This document shows, piece after piece, positions 1 to 8,163 of a stretch of DNA of 21,539 nt (its first letter is position 1; each line of letters starts with the position of its first letter). Made by a program: the position numbers and the translations under genes. This stretch comes from an uncultured Nocardioides sp. (lineage in GTDB: Bacteria; Actinomycetota; Actinomycetes; Propionibacteriales; Nocardioidaceae). The notes beneath the pieces are model-generated. The model was not told where the DNA came from, searched no databases, and saw nothing but the letters and a program-made list of their open reading frames with translations. Location of the stretch: assembly GCF_946885725.1 (NCBI RefSeq), contig NZ_CAMPGZ010000053.1:1-21539 (forward strand), in the 5' to 3' direction.

Positions 1-333
1 CCCCTGGACGGCGATCAGCCGGACGATGGTGCGCTCGAGCAGCTGTGGGTCGAGGTCATCGGGGTGGGCGCCCCTCGCGGTGGGGTCCGTACGGCGGGGG
101 CGGCCCCGGCGACCACCCGGGTTGCGGCGACGGGCGGGTCCGGTGCGGCCGGCCAGGCCGCGGGCGATCGACCGGGCCAGGTCGAGGCCGGTGTCCTGGT
201 GGTCGTCGGGCTCCGGGTCGTCCCGGTCGGCCGGCGGTGTGATCTCGACGGGTGGTTCCTGAGGAGGCGAGGGACGAGCCGTCTCGAAGGGCTCGACCAC
301 CTGCGGGTCTTCGTCGTGGTGGTCAGTCGGCAT
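1..333 (-). CDS. DciA-like DUF721 protein, N-terminal part, runs off the window
   Basis: Partial gene: 111 codons are visible from an ATG at 331-333 and the frame stays open to the window edge. The N-terminus is acidic and proline-rich, followed by a basic Arg/Gly stretch (about residues 62-86) and then a motif reading [17 protein letters not shown]. The pattern [12 protein letters not shown], a basic linker, then DPQLL..TI.RLI is that of the actinobacterial DUF721 proteins between recF and gyrB, related to DciA, the helicase-operator protein that helps load DnaB. The start overlaps the end of recF by 11 bases, so the two are probably translationally coupled. The C-terminal DUF721 core is not in the window. 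The identification rests on partial sequence plus position. Confidence 0.8.
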   Translation of the reverse strand, partial: MPTDHHDEDPQVVEPFETARPSPPQEPPVEITPPADRDDPEPDDHQDTGLDLARSIARGLAGRTGPARRRNPGGRRGRPRRTDPTARGAHPDDLDPQLLERTIVRLIAVQG

Positions 334-1471
334 GCGCCGCCACCTTCCCGTCGACCACGTCGATCTGCCGCCCCTGCAGCGCGGCGGGCACGTCGGCCGC
401 GACCGCGGCGGTCACCAGCACCTGCTCGGCGCCGGCGACCAGCTCGGCGAGCCGCTCGCGGCGAGTGGAGTCGAGCTCGGCGAACACGTCGTCGAGGATC
501 AGGATCGGGTCGTCACCGTCGCTGCGGAGCAGGTCGTAGGACGCGAGCCGCAAGGCGAGCGCGAACGACCACGACTCCCCGTGGGAGGCGTAGCCCTTCA
601 CCGGCAGCGGTCCCAGCGCGAGCGCCAGCTCGTCGCGGTGCGGACCGACCAGGCTCACCCCGCGCTGCAGCTCGTCGTTGCGGCGCCGCTCGAGCTCCGC
701 GAGCAGCGCGTCGCGCAGCACCGACCGGTCGCGGGTCTCCGGCAGCTCGAACGACGCCCGGTAGGCGAGGGTCGCCTCGTCGGCGGCCGCCCAGGTCTTG
801 GTGTCGGCCACCGCCTCGTAGGCGCGGGCCACCAGCGGGCCGAGGTCGTCGACCAGCACGAGGCGGGCGGCGAGCAGGTCGGCGCCGAGCGTGGCGAGCT
901 GCTGGTTCCACACCTCGAGCGTGCTGTCCAGGTGCTCGTCGGGGCCGCGCCGGGTGCCGCGCTCGCGGGCGCTCTTGAGCAGGGCGTTGCGTTGCCGCAG
1001 CACCCGGTCGTAGTCGGCGCGCACCCCGGCGTACCGCGGTGCCCGCAGCACCAGCAGGTCGTCGACGAACTTCCGTCGGTCGGACGGGTCGCCCTTGACC
1101 AGCGCGAGGTCCTCGGGGCTGAACAGCACGGTGCGGACCAGGCCGAGCATCTCGCGGGCGCGGGGGAGGGGCGAGCGGTTGATCCGGGCGCGGTTGGAGC
1201 GGCCCGGGTTGATCTCGACCTCGAGCAGCGCCTCGCGCCCGTCACGGACGACGGCTGCCCGGACGACGGCCTGGTCGGCGCCGTGCCGGACCAGCGGGGC
1301 GTCGCTGGCGACCCGGTGCGAGGAGAGCCGCGCGATGTAGTCGACCGCCTCGACCAGGTTGGTCTTGCCCTGGCCGTTGCGGCCGACGAACGACGTGACG
1401 CCCGGCTCGAGGGTCACCTCGGCCTCGGCGTACGACCGGAAGTCGTGCAGGGACAGGCGGACGACGTGCAC
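323..1471 (-). CDS. recF: DNA replication and repair protein RecF
   Basis: 382 aa, the normal size for RecF, an SMC-like ABC ATPase that acts with RecO and RecR to load RecA at single-strand gaps. Visible motifs are a Walker [10 protein letters not shown] at residues 30-38, an ABC signature region [15 protein letters not shown] at about 296-310, a Walker B ILILDDVF at about 323-330 followed by AELD, and a late His/Thr switch region (VLVTAA, 351-356). The start is GTG at 1469-1471 with only a weak ribosome site, 16 bases after the gnd stop, suggesting read-through translation within the dnaN-gnd-recF-DUF721 cluster. No sign of truncation. Confidence 0.97.
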   Translation of the reverse strand: MHVVRLSLHDFRSYAEAEVTLEPGVTSFVGRNGQGKTNLVEAVDYIARLSSHRVASDAPLVRHGADQAVVRAAVVRDGREALLEVEINPGRSNRARINRSPLPRAREMLGLVRTVLFSPEDLALVKGDPSDRRKFVDDLLVLRAPRYAGVRADYDRVLRQRNALLKSARERGTRRGPDEHLDSTLEVWNQQLATLGADLLAARLVLVDDLGPLVARAYEAVADTKTWAAADEATLAYRASFELPETRDRSVLRDALLAELERRRNDELQRGVSLVGPHRDELALALGPLPVKGYASHGESWSFALALRLASYDLLRSDGDDPILILDDVFAELDSTRRERLAELVAGAEQVLVTAAVAADVPAALQGRQIDVVDGKVAAHAD

Positions 1472-1487
1472 GGGCTGCCGGGTCGGG

Positions 1488-2387
1488 TCAGCCGGCGTCG
1501 CCGCCGGGCGGGGCGGCGGTCTGGGTGGCGTGGCCGCCGAACTGGTTGCGCATCGCGGCGACCGCCTTCATCGCCGGGCTGTCGTCCTGGCGTGAGACGA
1601 ACCGGGCGTAGAGCGCGGCGGTGATCGCGGGGGTGGCCACCGCGTGCTCGATGCCGGCCTCGACGGTCCACCGGCCCTCGCCGGAGTCCTCGGCGTAGCC
1701 GCGGATCGAGGAGAGCCCCTCGTCCGCGTCGAGCGCGGCGACGAGCAGGTCGAGCAGCCAGGAGCGGATGACCGTGCCCTCCCGCCACGACCGGAAGACC
1801 TCGGTGACGTTGTCGACCATGTCGACCGTCTCGAGCAGCTCCCAGCCCTCGGCGTACGCCTGCATCAGGGCGTACTCGATGCCGTTGTGCACCATCTTGG
1901 AGAAGTGCCCGGCGCCGACCTTGCCGGCGTGCACCCAGCCGAACTCGCCTTCGGGCTTGAGCGCGTCGAAGATCGGCTGGATCGTCTTGATGTGCCCCGG
2001 GTCGCCGCCGGCCATCAGCGCGTAGCCGTTCTCGAGACCCCAGACGCCGCCGGAGACGCCGCAGTCGACGAACCCGATGCCCTTCTCGGCGAGCAGCTCG
2101 CTGTGCCGCAGGTCGTCGGTCCACCGGGAGTTGCCGCCGTCGATGACGATGTCGCCCTCGCTCAGCAGCCCCTTGAGCTCCTCGACGGTGGCGCGGGTCG
2201 GGTCACCGGCCGGGACCATCACCCAGACCACCTTCGGCGAGGGGAGCGCGTCGACCATGGCCCGGAGGCTGTCGACGTCGCTGACCTCGGGATTGCGGTC
2301 GTAGCCCACGACGGTGTGGCCGGCGCGGCGGATCCGCTCGCGCATGTTGCCGCCCATCCTGCCGAGCCCGATCAGGCCGATCTCCAT
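1488..2387 (-). CDS. gnd: 6-phosphogluconate dehydrogenase (decarboxylating), short NAD-type
   Basis: 299 aa, the short form of the enzyme (about 300 aa rather than about 470 aa). It oxidises and decarboxylates 6-phosphogluconate to ribulose 5-phosphate in the oxidative pentose phosphate pathway. The N-terminal Rossmann motif is GLIGLGRMG at residues 4-12. Substrate and catalytic motifs are DGGNSRW (83-89), [16 protein letters not shown] (110-125) and K164-x3-N168-x2-E171 in the [13 protein letters not shown] segment. The short form and the YDRN after the second strand, instead of a typical NADP-binding NR(T), suggest NAD preference; this is inference. The ATG at 2385-2387 has a strong GGAGGA site six bases upstream. 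Its place between dnaN and recF is characteristic of many high-GC actinomycetes and is not functionally explained. Confidence 0.95.
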   Translation of the reverse strand: MEIGLIGLGRMGGNMRERIRRAGHTVVGYDRNPEVSDVDSLRAMVDALPSPKVVWVMVPAGDPTRATVEELKGLLSEGDIVIDGGNSRWTDDLRHSELLAEKGIGFVDCGVSGGVWGLENGYALMAGGDPGHIKTIQPIFDALKPEGEFGWVHAGKVGAGHFSKMVHNGIEYALMQAYAEGWELLETVDMVDNVTEVFRSWREGTVIRSWLLDLLVAALDADEGLSSIRGYAEDSGEGRWTVEAGIEHAVATPAITAALYARFVSRQDDSPAMKAVAAMRNQFGGHATQTAAPPGGDAG

Positions 2388-2463
2388 GCTTCTCCTCCGC
2401 TGACGGGGGTGCTGGCTGTGCTGGCCGTGCTGTCGAGATTGTGCTGGCGAGCCTACGCCCGCG

Positions 2464-3603
2464 TCAGGAGAGCAGGCGGCGCGGCATCAGCAGGTAGCGG
2501 AACGACAGGTCGGCCTCGCCGTCGGTGTCCACGCCGACGATGACCGCCGGCTTCGACGCCTGGGTGAACGCGAGCTCGACCACCGGCTGCTCGATGGCGG
2601 TCAGGCCGTCGAGCAGGAACTGCGGGTTGAAGCCGGTGGTGATGTCGGCGCCCTTGACCTCGGCGTCGATCTGCTCGGTGGCCAGCGCCTCGTCACCGCT
2701 GCCGGCGTCGAGCGTGAGCTGGCCCGCGGTGAACGCGAGCTGGACGGCGGTGTTGCGCTCGGCCACCAGCGACACGCGCTTGACGGCCTCGACGAGGGTG
2801 GCCCGGTCGACCCGGGCGATCGTCTGCTGCTCGGTCGGGAAGAGCGTGCGGACCTTGGGGAACTCGCCGTCGAGCAGGCGGGTGGTGGTACGGCGTACGC
2901 CGCCGCCGGCCGAGCCCTCGAAGCCGATGATCCCCTCGCCGGCGCCGGACGTGGACAGCGCGATCGTCACCTGCGGGCCCGAGGTCAGCGACTTGGCGGT
3001 GTCGGCGAGCACCTTGGCCGGCACCAGCGCGGCCGCGGTCACGTCGGTGGAGCCCGGGTCCCAGCCCAGCTCGCGCAGCGAGAGCCGGAACCGGTCGGTG
3101 GCGAGCAGCGACAGGTCGGAGCCGTCGATCTCGATCCGCACACCGGTGAGCACCGGGAGCATGTCGTCGCGACCGGCCGCGGTGACGGCCTGGCCGACCG
3201 CGTTGGCGAACAGGTCGCTCGGCACGGTGCCGGTGGCCTGGGGCATGTCGGGCAGGGAGGGGTACTCCTCGACCGGCATCGTCTGCAGGCTGAACCGCGC
3301 GCTGCCGCAGGTCAGCGACACCTTCGCGCCGTCGATGGTCATCTCGACCGGCTTGGCCGGGAGGCTGCGGCAGATGTCGGCGAGCAGGCGGCCGGAGACC
3401 AGCGCCCTGCCCTCCTCGGTCACGTCGGCCGGCACCGTCGCGCGGGCGGAGGTCTCGTAGTCGAACGTGCTCAGCTGCAGGCCGTCGCTCGTCGTCTCGA
3501 TCAGCAGGCCGGCGAGCACCGGAGCGCTCGGACGGACGGGCAGGCTGCGCGCGGCCCAGGCGACGGCGTCGGCCAGCACGTCGCGCTCGACGCGGAACTT
3601 CAC
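2464..3603 (-). CDS. dnaN: DNA polymerase III sliding clamp, beta subunit
   Basis: 379 aa from GTG at 3601-3603. The start is fixed by an AGGAGG site at 3613-3618, nine bases upstream, and by the protein beginning VKFRVERDVLADAVAWAARSLP, the usual clamp N-terminus. An in-frame extension to 3705 would add 34 Arg/Pro-rich residues unlike any clamp and is rejected. Three clamp domains of roughly 125 residues each follow. The C-terminus reads FRYLLMPRRLLS, matching the conserved YLLMP(V/M)R end that forms part of the partner-binding pocket. The clamp encircles DNA and tethers polymerase III and other partners. It lies directly beyond the putative oriC and is first of the dnaN-gnd-recF-DUF721 series. 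Confidence 0.97.
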   Translation of the reverse strand: MKFRVERDVLADAVAWAARSLPVRPSAPVLAGLLIETTSDGLQLSTFDYETSARATVPADVTEEGRALVSGRLLADICRSLPAKPVEMTIDGAKVSLTCGSARFSLQTMPVEEYPSLPDMPQATGTVPSDLFANAVGQAVTAAGRDDMLPVLTGVRIEIDGSDLSLLATDRFRLSLRELGWDPGSTDVTAAALVPAKVLADTAKSLTSGPQVTIALSTSGAGEGIIGFEGSAGGGVRRTTTRLLDGEFPKVRTLFPTEQQTIARVDRATLVEAVKRVSLVAERNTAVQLAFTAGQLTLDAGSGDEALATEQIDAEVKGADITTGFNPQFLLDGLTAIEQPVVELAFTQASKPAVIVGVDTDGEADLSFRYLLMPRRLLS

Positions 3604-3872
3604 GGGTGATCGCCTCCTGCGCCCGGGGGATGGGCGGGAACTACACGGATGGGCCTTGCGTGGGCCTCGGGGTGAGCATCCTGCCACGCGGGGCGGGCCG
3701 GGCACATAGGGAGTCGGGAAGTTGTGATTCGTCCGGTCCGGCGTGCTGGGTGGTCTTCGGGCTGGTGTGGGCCGTCCCTGCCGGGGCTTGTCCCCAGATC
3801 GGGCCGGGTCTCGGAGTTGGAGCTTGTCGGAGCCATCTGTAGTCCCATCGTGTTCACAGGCACGGTGGAAAC

Positions 3873-3881
3873 TGTGGACAA
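3873..3881 (-). promoter_or_regulatory. DnaA box, perfect
   Basis: The plus strand reads TGTGGACAA, the exact complement of the actinobacterial consensus TTGTCCACA. It is the only perfect box in the dnaA-dnaN gap and sits near its centre, between near-matches on both sides. Confidence 0.8.
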
Positions 3882-4066
3882 CTGACGTTTCTGCTGGTCA
3901 GACTCGAAATTGTCGTCCCGGAGGGGTGTGGACGGCGGGCCGGTTCGCTGGGGACGCTTGTGGTTCCCGGCCGGCCGGCGAGCGTCGTACCCGGTCTCGT
4001 CCACAAGCCGTGCACGACCGAATGACAATTCTTCACACCGCGCTCCACACGGAGATGACACGACGA

Positions 4067-4111
4067 CGGCCGACGAAACGACGAGCGCGAAGGCCGTCAT
4101 TTCGTCGGCCG
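4067..4111 (-). terminator. Inverted repeat just past dnaA, possible terminator
   Basis: Two perfect 12-bp arms, CGGCCGACGAAA (4067-4078) and TTTCGTCGGCCG (4100-4111), are separated by 21 bases and begin 24 bases beyond the dnaA stop. No T-run follows on the minus strand, so this may be a hairpin terminator of the kind common in actinobacteria, or a structural element at the edge of oriC. Confidence 0.4.
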
Positions 4112-4135
4112 CGACGTCTGGCCGGAGCAGGGCGG

Positions 4136-5731
4136 TCAGCCCTGGCGGGCCTGCTGCTTGATCCGGTTGGTCAGCTCGGTGACCTGGTTGTAGACCGAGC
4201 GCCGCTCGGCGAGGAGCTGGCGGATCTTCTTGTCGGCGTGCATGACCGTGGTGTGGTCGCGACCGCCGAACTGCTGGCCGATCTTCGGCAGGGAGAGGTC
4301 GGTGAGCTCGCGGCACAGGTACATCGCGATCTGCCGGCCGGTGACCAGGACCCGGCTGCGGCTCGAGCCGCACAGGTCGTCGATGGAGAGGCCGAAGTAC
4401 GCCGCGGTCTGGGCGATGATCAGCGCCGCGCTGATCTCCGGCTCGCCGCCCTCGGGGATCAGGTCCTTGAGCACGATCTCGGCGAGCGTGAGGTCGACCG
4501 GCTGGCGGTTGAGGCTGGCGAAGGCGGTGACCCGGATCAGCGCGCCCTCGAGCTCGCGGATGTTGGTCTGGATCTTCGACGCGATGAACTCGAGCACGTC
4601 CGGCGGCGCGGTCATCCGCTCGGTCGCGGCCTTCTTGCGCAGGATCGCGATCCGGGTCTCGAGGTCCGGCGGCTGGACGTCGGTGATCAGGCCCCACTCG
4701 AACCGGTTGCGGAGCCGGTCCTCGAGCGCCTCGAGCCGCTTCGGCGCCCGGTCGGAGGTGATCACGATCTGCTTGTTGGCGTTGTGGAGGGTGTTGAAGG
4801 TGTGGAAGAACTCCTCCTGGGTCTGGATCTTCCCCTCCAGGAACTGGATGTCGTCGATCAGCAGCACGTCGACGTCGCGGTAGCGGCGCTGGAACGTCGC
4901 GGCCTTGTCGTCGCGGATCGCGTTGATGAACTCGTTGGTGAACTCCTCGGAGCTCACGTAGCGGACCCGGGCCCCGTTGAACAGGCTGCGGACGTAGTGA
5001 CCGATCGCGTGGAGCAGGTGGGTCTTGCCCAGTCCGCTGTCGCCGTAGATCAGCAGCGGGTTGTAGGCCTTGCCCGGCGCCTCGGCCACCGCCACGGCGG
5101 CCGCGTGCGCGAACCGGTTGGACGAGCCGATGACGAAGGTCTCGAAGACGTACTTCGGGTTCAGCCGCGTCTCGACCGCGGTCCCGGCCGGCTTGTGCGC
5201 GGTCGCGCCCAGCGGGGTCGGCACGTCGAGTGGATTTGTCGACATGTCGATGGATCGATTGATCGCCAAACCGTCGTAGCCGTCGGCCGCCTCGTCGAGC
5301 GAAGCGGGCTCGCCGGGACGGGTCGACCCGTCGTCGAAGCCGGGGCGGGCGTGCCCGGACGGGTCGTAGGCCGGGTCGTAGGCCGGGTCGTACGTCGCGG
5401 GACCGGACTGCGGCGCGGCCGTCGCGGGCGGCGTCGCGGCCTCGAGCTCGGGGTCGACCGTCACCGCGATGCGCACCTGGGTGCCGAAGGCGTGGCCGAG
5501 CGCGTCCTCGAGGCGGGTGCGCAACCTGCCCTCGAGCTGGTTGCGGGTGAACTCGTCGGCGACCGCGACGATCGCGGTGTGCTCGTGGAGCGTGACCGGC
5601 CGGCTCGCGGTGAGCCAGGCGCGCTGGCTCGGCGGCAGGTCGTCGATCAGCGTCCGCCAGACCGTCGCCAGGTCGGGCGCCGCACCGCCGGCTCCATTGG
5701 TCGCCTGCTGCTGGGCGGCTGCCTCGTCCAC
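4136..5731 (-). CDS. dnaA: Chromosomal replication initiator protein DnaA
   Basis: 531 aa from GTG at 5729-5731, chosen because GGGGAG lies about six bases upstream. The frame is open to a GTG at 5803 (24 more residues), but that stretch contains a perfect DnaA box and has no good ribosome site. Domain I (about 18-85, from [15 protein letters not shown]) is followed by a variable acidic linker (about 95-185) holding a short DPAY repeat. Domain III is AAA+ with Walker A GDSGLGKT (230-237), Walker B VLLIDDIQ (289-296) and an arginine-rich RLRNRFEWG segment. Domain IV ends with the DnaA signature [14 protein letters not shown] (490-503), which reads the box sequence. DnaA-ATP opens the origin and loads the helicase; it probably also regulates its own promoter (5968-5997). 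All key residues are present. Confidence 0.97.
   Translation of the reverse strand: MDEAAAQQQATNGAGGAAPDLATVWRTLIDDLPPSQRAWLTASRPVTLHEHTAIVAVADEFTRNQLEGRLRTRLEDALGHAFGTQVRIAVTVDPELEAATPPATAAPQSGPATYDPAYDPAYDPSGHARPGFDDGSTRPGEPASLDEAADGYDGLAINRSIDMSTNPLDVPTPLGATAHKPAGTAVETRLNPKYVFETFVIGSSNRFAHAAAVAVAEAPGKAYNPLLIYGDSGLGKTHLLHAIGHYVRSLFNGARVRYVSSEEFTNEFINAIRDDKAATFQRRYRDVDVLLIDDIQFLEGKIQTQEEFFHTFNTLHNANKQIVITSDRAPKRLEALEDRLRNRFEWGLITDVQPPDLETRIAILRKKAATERMTAPPDVLEFIASKIQTNIRELEGALIRVTAFASLNRQPVDLTLAEIVLKDLIPEGGEPEISAALIIAQTAAYFGLSIDDLCGSSRSRVLVTGRQIAMYLCRELTDLSLPKIGQQFGGRDHTTVMHADKKIRQLLAERRSVYNQVTELTNRIKQQARQG
5361..5396 (-). repeat. Short 12-bp tandem repeat in the dnaA linker
   Basis: The unit GGGTCGTAGGCC occurs at 5361-5372 and 5373-5384, with a degenerate third copy (GGGTCGTACGTC) at 5385-5396. 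It encodes the repeated tetrapeptide pattern [11 protein letters not shown] in the unstructured domain II of DnaA. This is a probable slippage expansion in a region under weak constraint. Confidence 0.75.
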
Positions 5732-5771
5732 GCGGTTCTCCCCATCCTGGTGCTGCGAGTGGTCCACATCT

Positions 5772-5780
5772 TTGTCCACA
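5772..5780 (+). promoter_or_regulatory. DnaA box, perfect, in the dnaA leader
   Basis: TTGTCCACA exactly. It is 41 bases upstream of the chosen dnaA start and four bases from a one-mismatch box (5760-5768) in the same orientation. Its presence in the 5' end of the longer possible dnaA frame is one reason to prefer the shorter start. Confidence 0.75.
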
Positions 5781-5967
5781 GGTTGTGCATCCGATGCCGC
5801 CACTCCATGACGGTGCGATCGGGCCGAGACCGTGGAAGCCCCTCGGGAAAGAAATCCGTGCAGGTCAGCGACGATTCTGCGACCCGCCGACCGCCGGACA
5901 GCTCACCACCCGGATCCGGGTGCTGGGCCGCGAGGGCGTCCACCGTGGGGAACTCGGGACGGGCCGC

Positions 5968-5997
5968 ACGCTAACAAGCGGCCAGCCTGTGGATCAA
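5968..5997 (-). promoter_or_regulatory. Probable dnaA promoter
   Basis: On the minus strand a -35 TTGATC (5992-5997) and a -10 TAGCGT (5968-5973) are separated by exactly 18 bases, a good housekeeping sigma match of the TTGAnn / TAnnnT type. Transcription would begin near 5961, giving a leader of about 230 bases. A degenerate DnaA box (5988-5996) overlaps the -35 and a perfect box (6002-6010) lies just upstream, the layout expected for repression by DnaA itself. Confidence 0.6.
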
Positions 5998-6001
5998 GCG
6001 G

Positions 6002-6010
6002 TTGTCCACA
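6002..6010 (+). promoter_or_regulatory. DnaA box, perfect, upstream of the dnaA promoter
   Basis: TTGTCCACA exactly, ending the inverted pair with the degenerate box at 5988-5996. It lies five bases upstream of the proposed dnaA -35 hexamer. Confidence 0.78.
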
Positions 6011-6083
6011 GGTTCCGAAACGGGTGTAGACCGGACATGTCCCGCGATCACGGGTCGCGCAGGAGCCGGCAGCGTGCGCGAGT

Positions 6084-6113
6084 TTGACCCTGTTCCTGGG
6101 CACCCCGTACCGT
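6084..6113 (+). promoter_or_regulatory. Probable rpmH operon promoter
   Basis: A -35 TTGACC (6084-6089) and a -10 TACCGT (6108-6113) are 18 bases apart, a strong housekeeping-sigma arrangement as expected for a ribosomal protein gene. Transcription would start near 6120, leaving a leader of about 130 bases before rpmH. It faces away from the dnaA promoter. Confidence 0.6.
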
Positions 6114-6252
6114 TGGGAGGTCGATGCGGACTCGACCGGTGTCGCATGCCCACTCTGCGAGCCGTTTCCGACTGCGATCGCTCGACCCCAGACCCAACCA
6201 TGGACCCCACGCCTGACCGGGGACCGACACCCGACACACCGGAGACACGCTC

Positions 6253-6390
6253 GTGAGCAAGCGCACGTACCAGCCGAACAACCGTCGCCGCCACAAGGTG
6301 CACGGCTTCCGCCTGCGGATGCGTACCCGCGCCGGCCGCGCCATCATCTCGGCGCGCCGTCGCAAGGGCCGCAAGAGCCTGTCGGTCTGA
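6253..6390 (+). CDS. rpmH: 50S ribosomal protein L34
   Basis: 45 aa, full length for L34: it begins [24 protein letters not shown] and ends GRKSLSV, the strongly basic invariant pattern of this protein. GTG start at 6253-6255 with GGAG eight bases upstream. L34 is an rRNA-binding component of the large subunit. It is the first gene of the rpmH-rnpA-yidD-yidC-jag series, 25 bases before rnpA. Confidence 0.97.
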   Translation: MSKRTYQPNNRRRHKVHGFRLRMRTRAGRAIISARRRKGRKSLSV

Positions 6391-6415
6391 TCCGGCCGAC
6401 CGTGCTGCCCGACCG

Positions 6416-6817
6416 GTGCTGACCCGGGCACAGCGACTCACCTCGAGCCGCGGCTTCGCCCGGACGGTCCGCCACGGCCGGCGGGCCGGGACCCGCACGG
6501 TCGTCCTCCACCTGCTGGTGGAGCCGCAGCCGTCACCGGCGAACCCGGACCAGACTCCTGCTCAGGCCACGGACTCCCCCAAGGTGGGGTTCGTGGTCGG
6601 CAAGTCCGTCGGGGGCGCGGTCGTCCGCAACCAGGTGAAACGCCGCCTCCGCCACCTCGCCCGGGAGCGACTCTCGTCGCTGCCGGGCGCTGCTGTGCTC
6701 GTGGTGCGGGCGTTGCCGGCGGCCGCGACGGCGTCGTACGCCGAGCTCGGCCGCGACTTCGACCGGGCACTCGGCAAGCTGCTCGCTCGTTCTCCCCAGG
6801 TGGAGAGCCGCCCGTGA
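6416..6817 (+). CDS. rnpA: Ribonuclease P protein component
   Basis: 133 aa from GTG. It is the protein subunit that helps RNase P RNA cleave the 5' leader from precursor tRNAs. The family motif is clear: [28 protein letters not shown] at about 56-83, with the RNR box R71-N72-x2-K75-R76-R77. An insertion of about 15 Pro/Gln-rich residues (38-53) between the first strand and the conserved core is typical of actinobacterial forms. The stop overlaps the yidD start by four bases (GTGA). Confidence 0.95.
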   Translation: MLTRAQRLTSSRGFARTVRHGRRAGTRTVVLHLLVEPQPSPANPDQTPAQATDSPKVGFVVGKSVGGAVVRNQVKRRLRHLARERLSSLPGAAVLVVRALPAAATASYAELGRDFDRALGKLLARSPQVESRP

Positions 6818-7059
6818 AGTACCTGTTGATCGGTCTGCTCAAAACGTACCGGCTCCTCATCAGCCCCCTGTACGGCCAGGTCTGCCGTTACCACCCGTCC
6901 TGCTCGGCGTACGCGCTCGAGGCGGTGACCGTGCACGGGAGCGTGCGCGGGAGCTGGCTCGCGATCCGCCGACTCGCACGCTGCCACCCGTGGGCCGCGG
7001 GCGGCTACGACCCGGTGCCCGGGACCTCTCCCGCCACCATCGACTCCCCAGGAGCCTGA
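6814..7059 (+). CDS. yidD: Membrane protein insertion efficiency factor YidD
   Basis: 81 aa, GTG start overlapping the end of rnpA. The sequence [22 protein letters not shown] with three cysteines and the later [14 protein letters not shown] is diagnostic of the YidD family (DUF37). An N-terminal amphipathic helix ([15 protein letters not shown]) suits inner-face membrane attachment. YidD assists insertion of membrane proteins by YidC, the very next gene, whose start codon follows the stop directly. Confidence 0.95.
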   Translation: MKYLLIGLLKTYRLLISPLYGQVCRYHPSCSAYALEAVTVHGSVRGSWLAIRRLARCHPWAAGGYDPVPGTSPATIDSPGA

Positions 7060-8079
7060 GTGATCGACCTCTTCCAAGCCCTCGGCAGCTTCATCATGAC
7101 GCCGCTGTACTACGTGACGTCGTTCGTGCTGCTGGCCTTCCACCGGTTGTTCGGCGGCATCTTCGGCCCCGCGACCGGTATCGCCTGGGTGCTGTCGATC
7201 ATCGGCCTGACCCTGGTCATCCGTGCCGCGCTGATCCCGCTGTTCGTCAAGCAGATCAAGTCCAGCCGCAACATGCAGCTCATCCAGCCGAAGGTGCGTG
7301 AGCTGCAGAAGAAGTACGGCCACGACCGGGAGCGTCTCGCCCAGGAGACGATGAAGCTGTACAAGGAGACGGGCACCAACCCGTTCGCCTCGTGCCTGCC
7401 GATCCTCCTGCAGATGCCGATCTTCCTGGCGCTGTTCCGGCTCATCGACCAGGCGGCGAAGAACCCGGACGAGCCGAAGGGGTTCATGACCGAGGAGCTG
7501 AACCTGCAGTTCGGCGACGCGGTCTTCCTCGGCGCGAAGATCTCCGACACCTTCTTGTCGACCGACCTGATCAACGTGCGGATCCTCGCGGCGTTCCTGG
7601 TGATCGCGATGACCGCGACGACGTTCCTCACCCAGCGCCAGCTGATGAGCAAGAACATGCCGGCCGACGCGATGTCCGGTCCCTACGCCCAGCAGCAGAA
7701 GATGCTGCTCTACGTCCTGCCGCTGGTCTTCGCCGTCGGCGGCATCGCGTTCCCGATCGGTGTCCTCTTCTACTGGACCACCTCGAACCTCTGGACGATG
7801 GCGCAGCAGTTCTACGTGATCCGGAACAACCCGGCGCCGGGCACGCCCGCCGAGGCGGCGAAGAAGGAGCGGGACGCCCGCAAGGCCGCGCGACGAGCGG
7901 AGAAGAAGGGCGAGCCCCTCGTCGACGAGGCGCCCCCGACTGTCGTCGAGGAGACGCCGAAGCCGCCGGCGCCCCGCCAGCAGCCCCGCAAGCAGTCCCG
8001 CAGCCAGCGCAAGAAGCAGGGCGCACCGCGCAACCCGAACCCGAAGCCCAAGCCCGGAGACGATCCGTCGAAAGCGTGA
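7060..8079 (+). CDS. yidC: Membrane protein insertase YidC (Oxa1 family)
   Basis: 339 aa from GTG, with AGGAG five bases upstream inside yidD. It inserts proteins into the cytoplasmic membrane alone or with SecYEG. Hydrophobic segments lie at about 10-30, 40-63, 108-128, 172-192 and 216-248, the five-helix Oxa1 plan. The conserved groove arginine is R55 in TLVIRAALIPL. A cytoplasmic coiled hairpin (66-105, QIKSSRNMQLIQPKVRELQ onwards) follows. The C-terminal 80 residues are highly basic and proline-rich (AAKKERDARKAARR... to PKPKPGD), a tail suited to ribosome contact. No large periplasmic domain, as usual for Gram-positives. Confidence 0.96.
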   Translation: MIDLFQALGSFIMTPLYYVTSFVLLAFHRLFGGIFGPATGIAWVLSIIGLTLVIRAALIPLFVKQIKSSRNMQLIQPKVRELQKKYGHDRERLAQETMKLYKETGTNPFASCLPILLQMPIFLALFRLIDQAAKNPDEPKGFMTEELNLQFGDAVFLGAKISDTFLSTDLINVRILAAFLVIAMTATTFLTQRQLMSKNMPADAMSGPYAQQQKMLLYVLPLVFAVGGIAFPIGVLFYWTTSNLWTMAQQFYVIRNNPAPGTPAEAAKKERDARKAARRAEKKGEPLVDEAPPTVVEETPKPPAPRQQPRKQSRSQRKKQGAPRNPNPKPKPGDDPSKA

Positions 8080-8163
8080 GCGCAGCCCTGGAGCACCAGA
8101 CCAGCGCTGACCCCGCCCTCGACCGAACGCCTCCTCTTTCCTGACGCACGCAAGGAGTACGCC

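Larger units (their letters stand above)
3604..4135. other. oriC: dnaA-dnaN intergenic region, probable oriC
   Basis: A 532-bp stretch with no credible gene, between dnaA and dnaN, where actinobacterial origins lie. It holds one perfect DnaA box TTGTCCACA (3873-3881, minus strand). One-mismatch boxes are TTGTCCCCA (3788-3796, plus) and TCGTCCACA (3997-4005, plus). Weaker two-mismatch candidates are at 3850-3858 (GTGTTCACA), 3927-3935 (minus, CCGTCCACA) and 4029-4037 (TTCTTCACA). Base composition is lower in GC around 3840-3920 and 4020-4035 than in the neighbouring genes, but I see no long AT-rich unwinding element. The dnaN promoter should also lie here; I could not place it. Assignment as origin is inference from position and boxes. 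Confidence 0.8.
5732..6252. other. Divergent dnaA-rpmH intergenic region
   Basis: About 520 bases with no gene. It contains the dnaA promoter (minus strand), the rpmH promoter (plus strand), two perfect DnaA boxes (5772-5780 and 6002-6010), a one-mismatch box TGGTCCACA (5760-5768) and a weaker box on the minus strand (5988-5996). The last two boxes form an inverted pair inside CCTGTGGA (5986-5993) and TCCACAGG (6005-6012). The remainder, around 5830-5950 and 6115-6240, shows nothing I can name. The region probably serves DnaA autoregulation and may add DnaA binding capacity near the origin. Confidence 0.75.

Noticed and set aside
332..1624. Open frame of 430 codons on the plus strand over recF
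   Set aside because: Antisense shadow of recF and the end of gnd; low-complexity Val/Gly/Arg translation.
2388..2463. Four GTGCTGGC-like words between dnaN and gnd
   Set aside because: Irregular, short and GC-typical; no symmetry or spacing suggesting a site.
3604..3705. N-terminal extension of DnaN by 34 residues
   Set aside because: Arg/Pro-rich and unlike clamps; the GTG at 3601-3603 has AGGAGG upstream and gives the normal N-terminus.
5732..5803. Longer DnaA beginning at GTG 5803
   Set aside because: This stretch contains a perfect DnaA box and lacks a good ribosome site; GTG 5729-5731 has GGGGAG. Not fully excluded.
3743..5974. Long open frame of 743 codons on the plus strand across dnaA and oriC
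   Set aside because: It is antisense to dnaA, is Arg/Val/Asp-rich as expected from the complement of high-GC coding sequence, crosses the origin and resembles no family.
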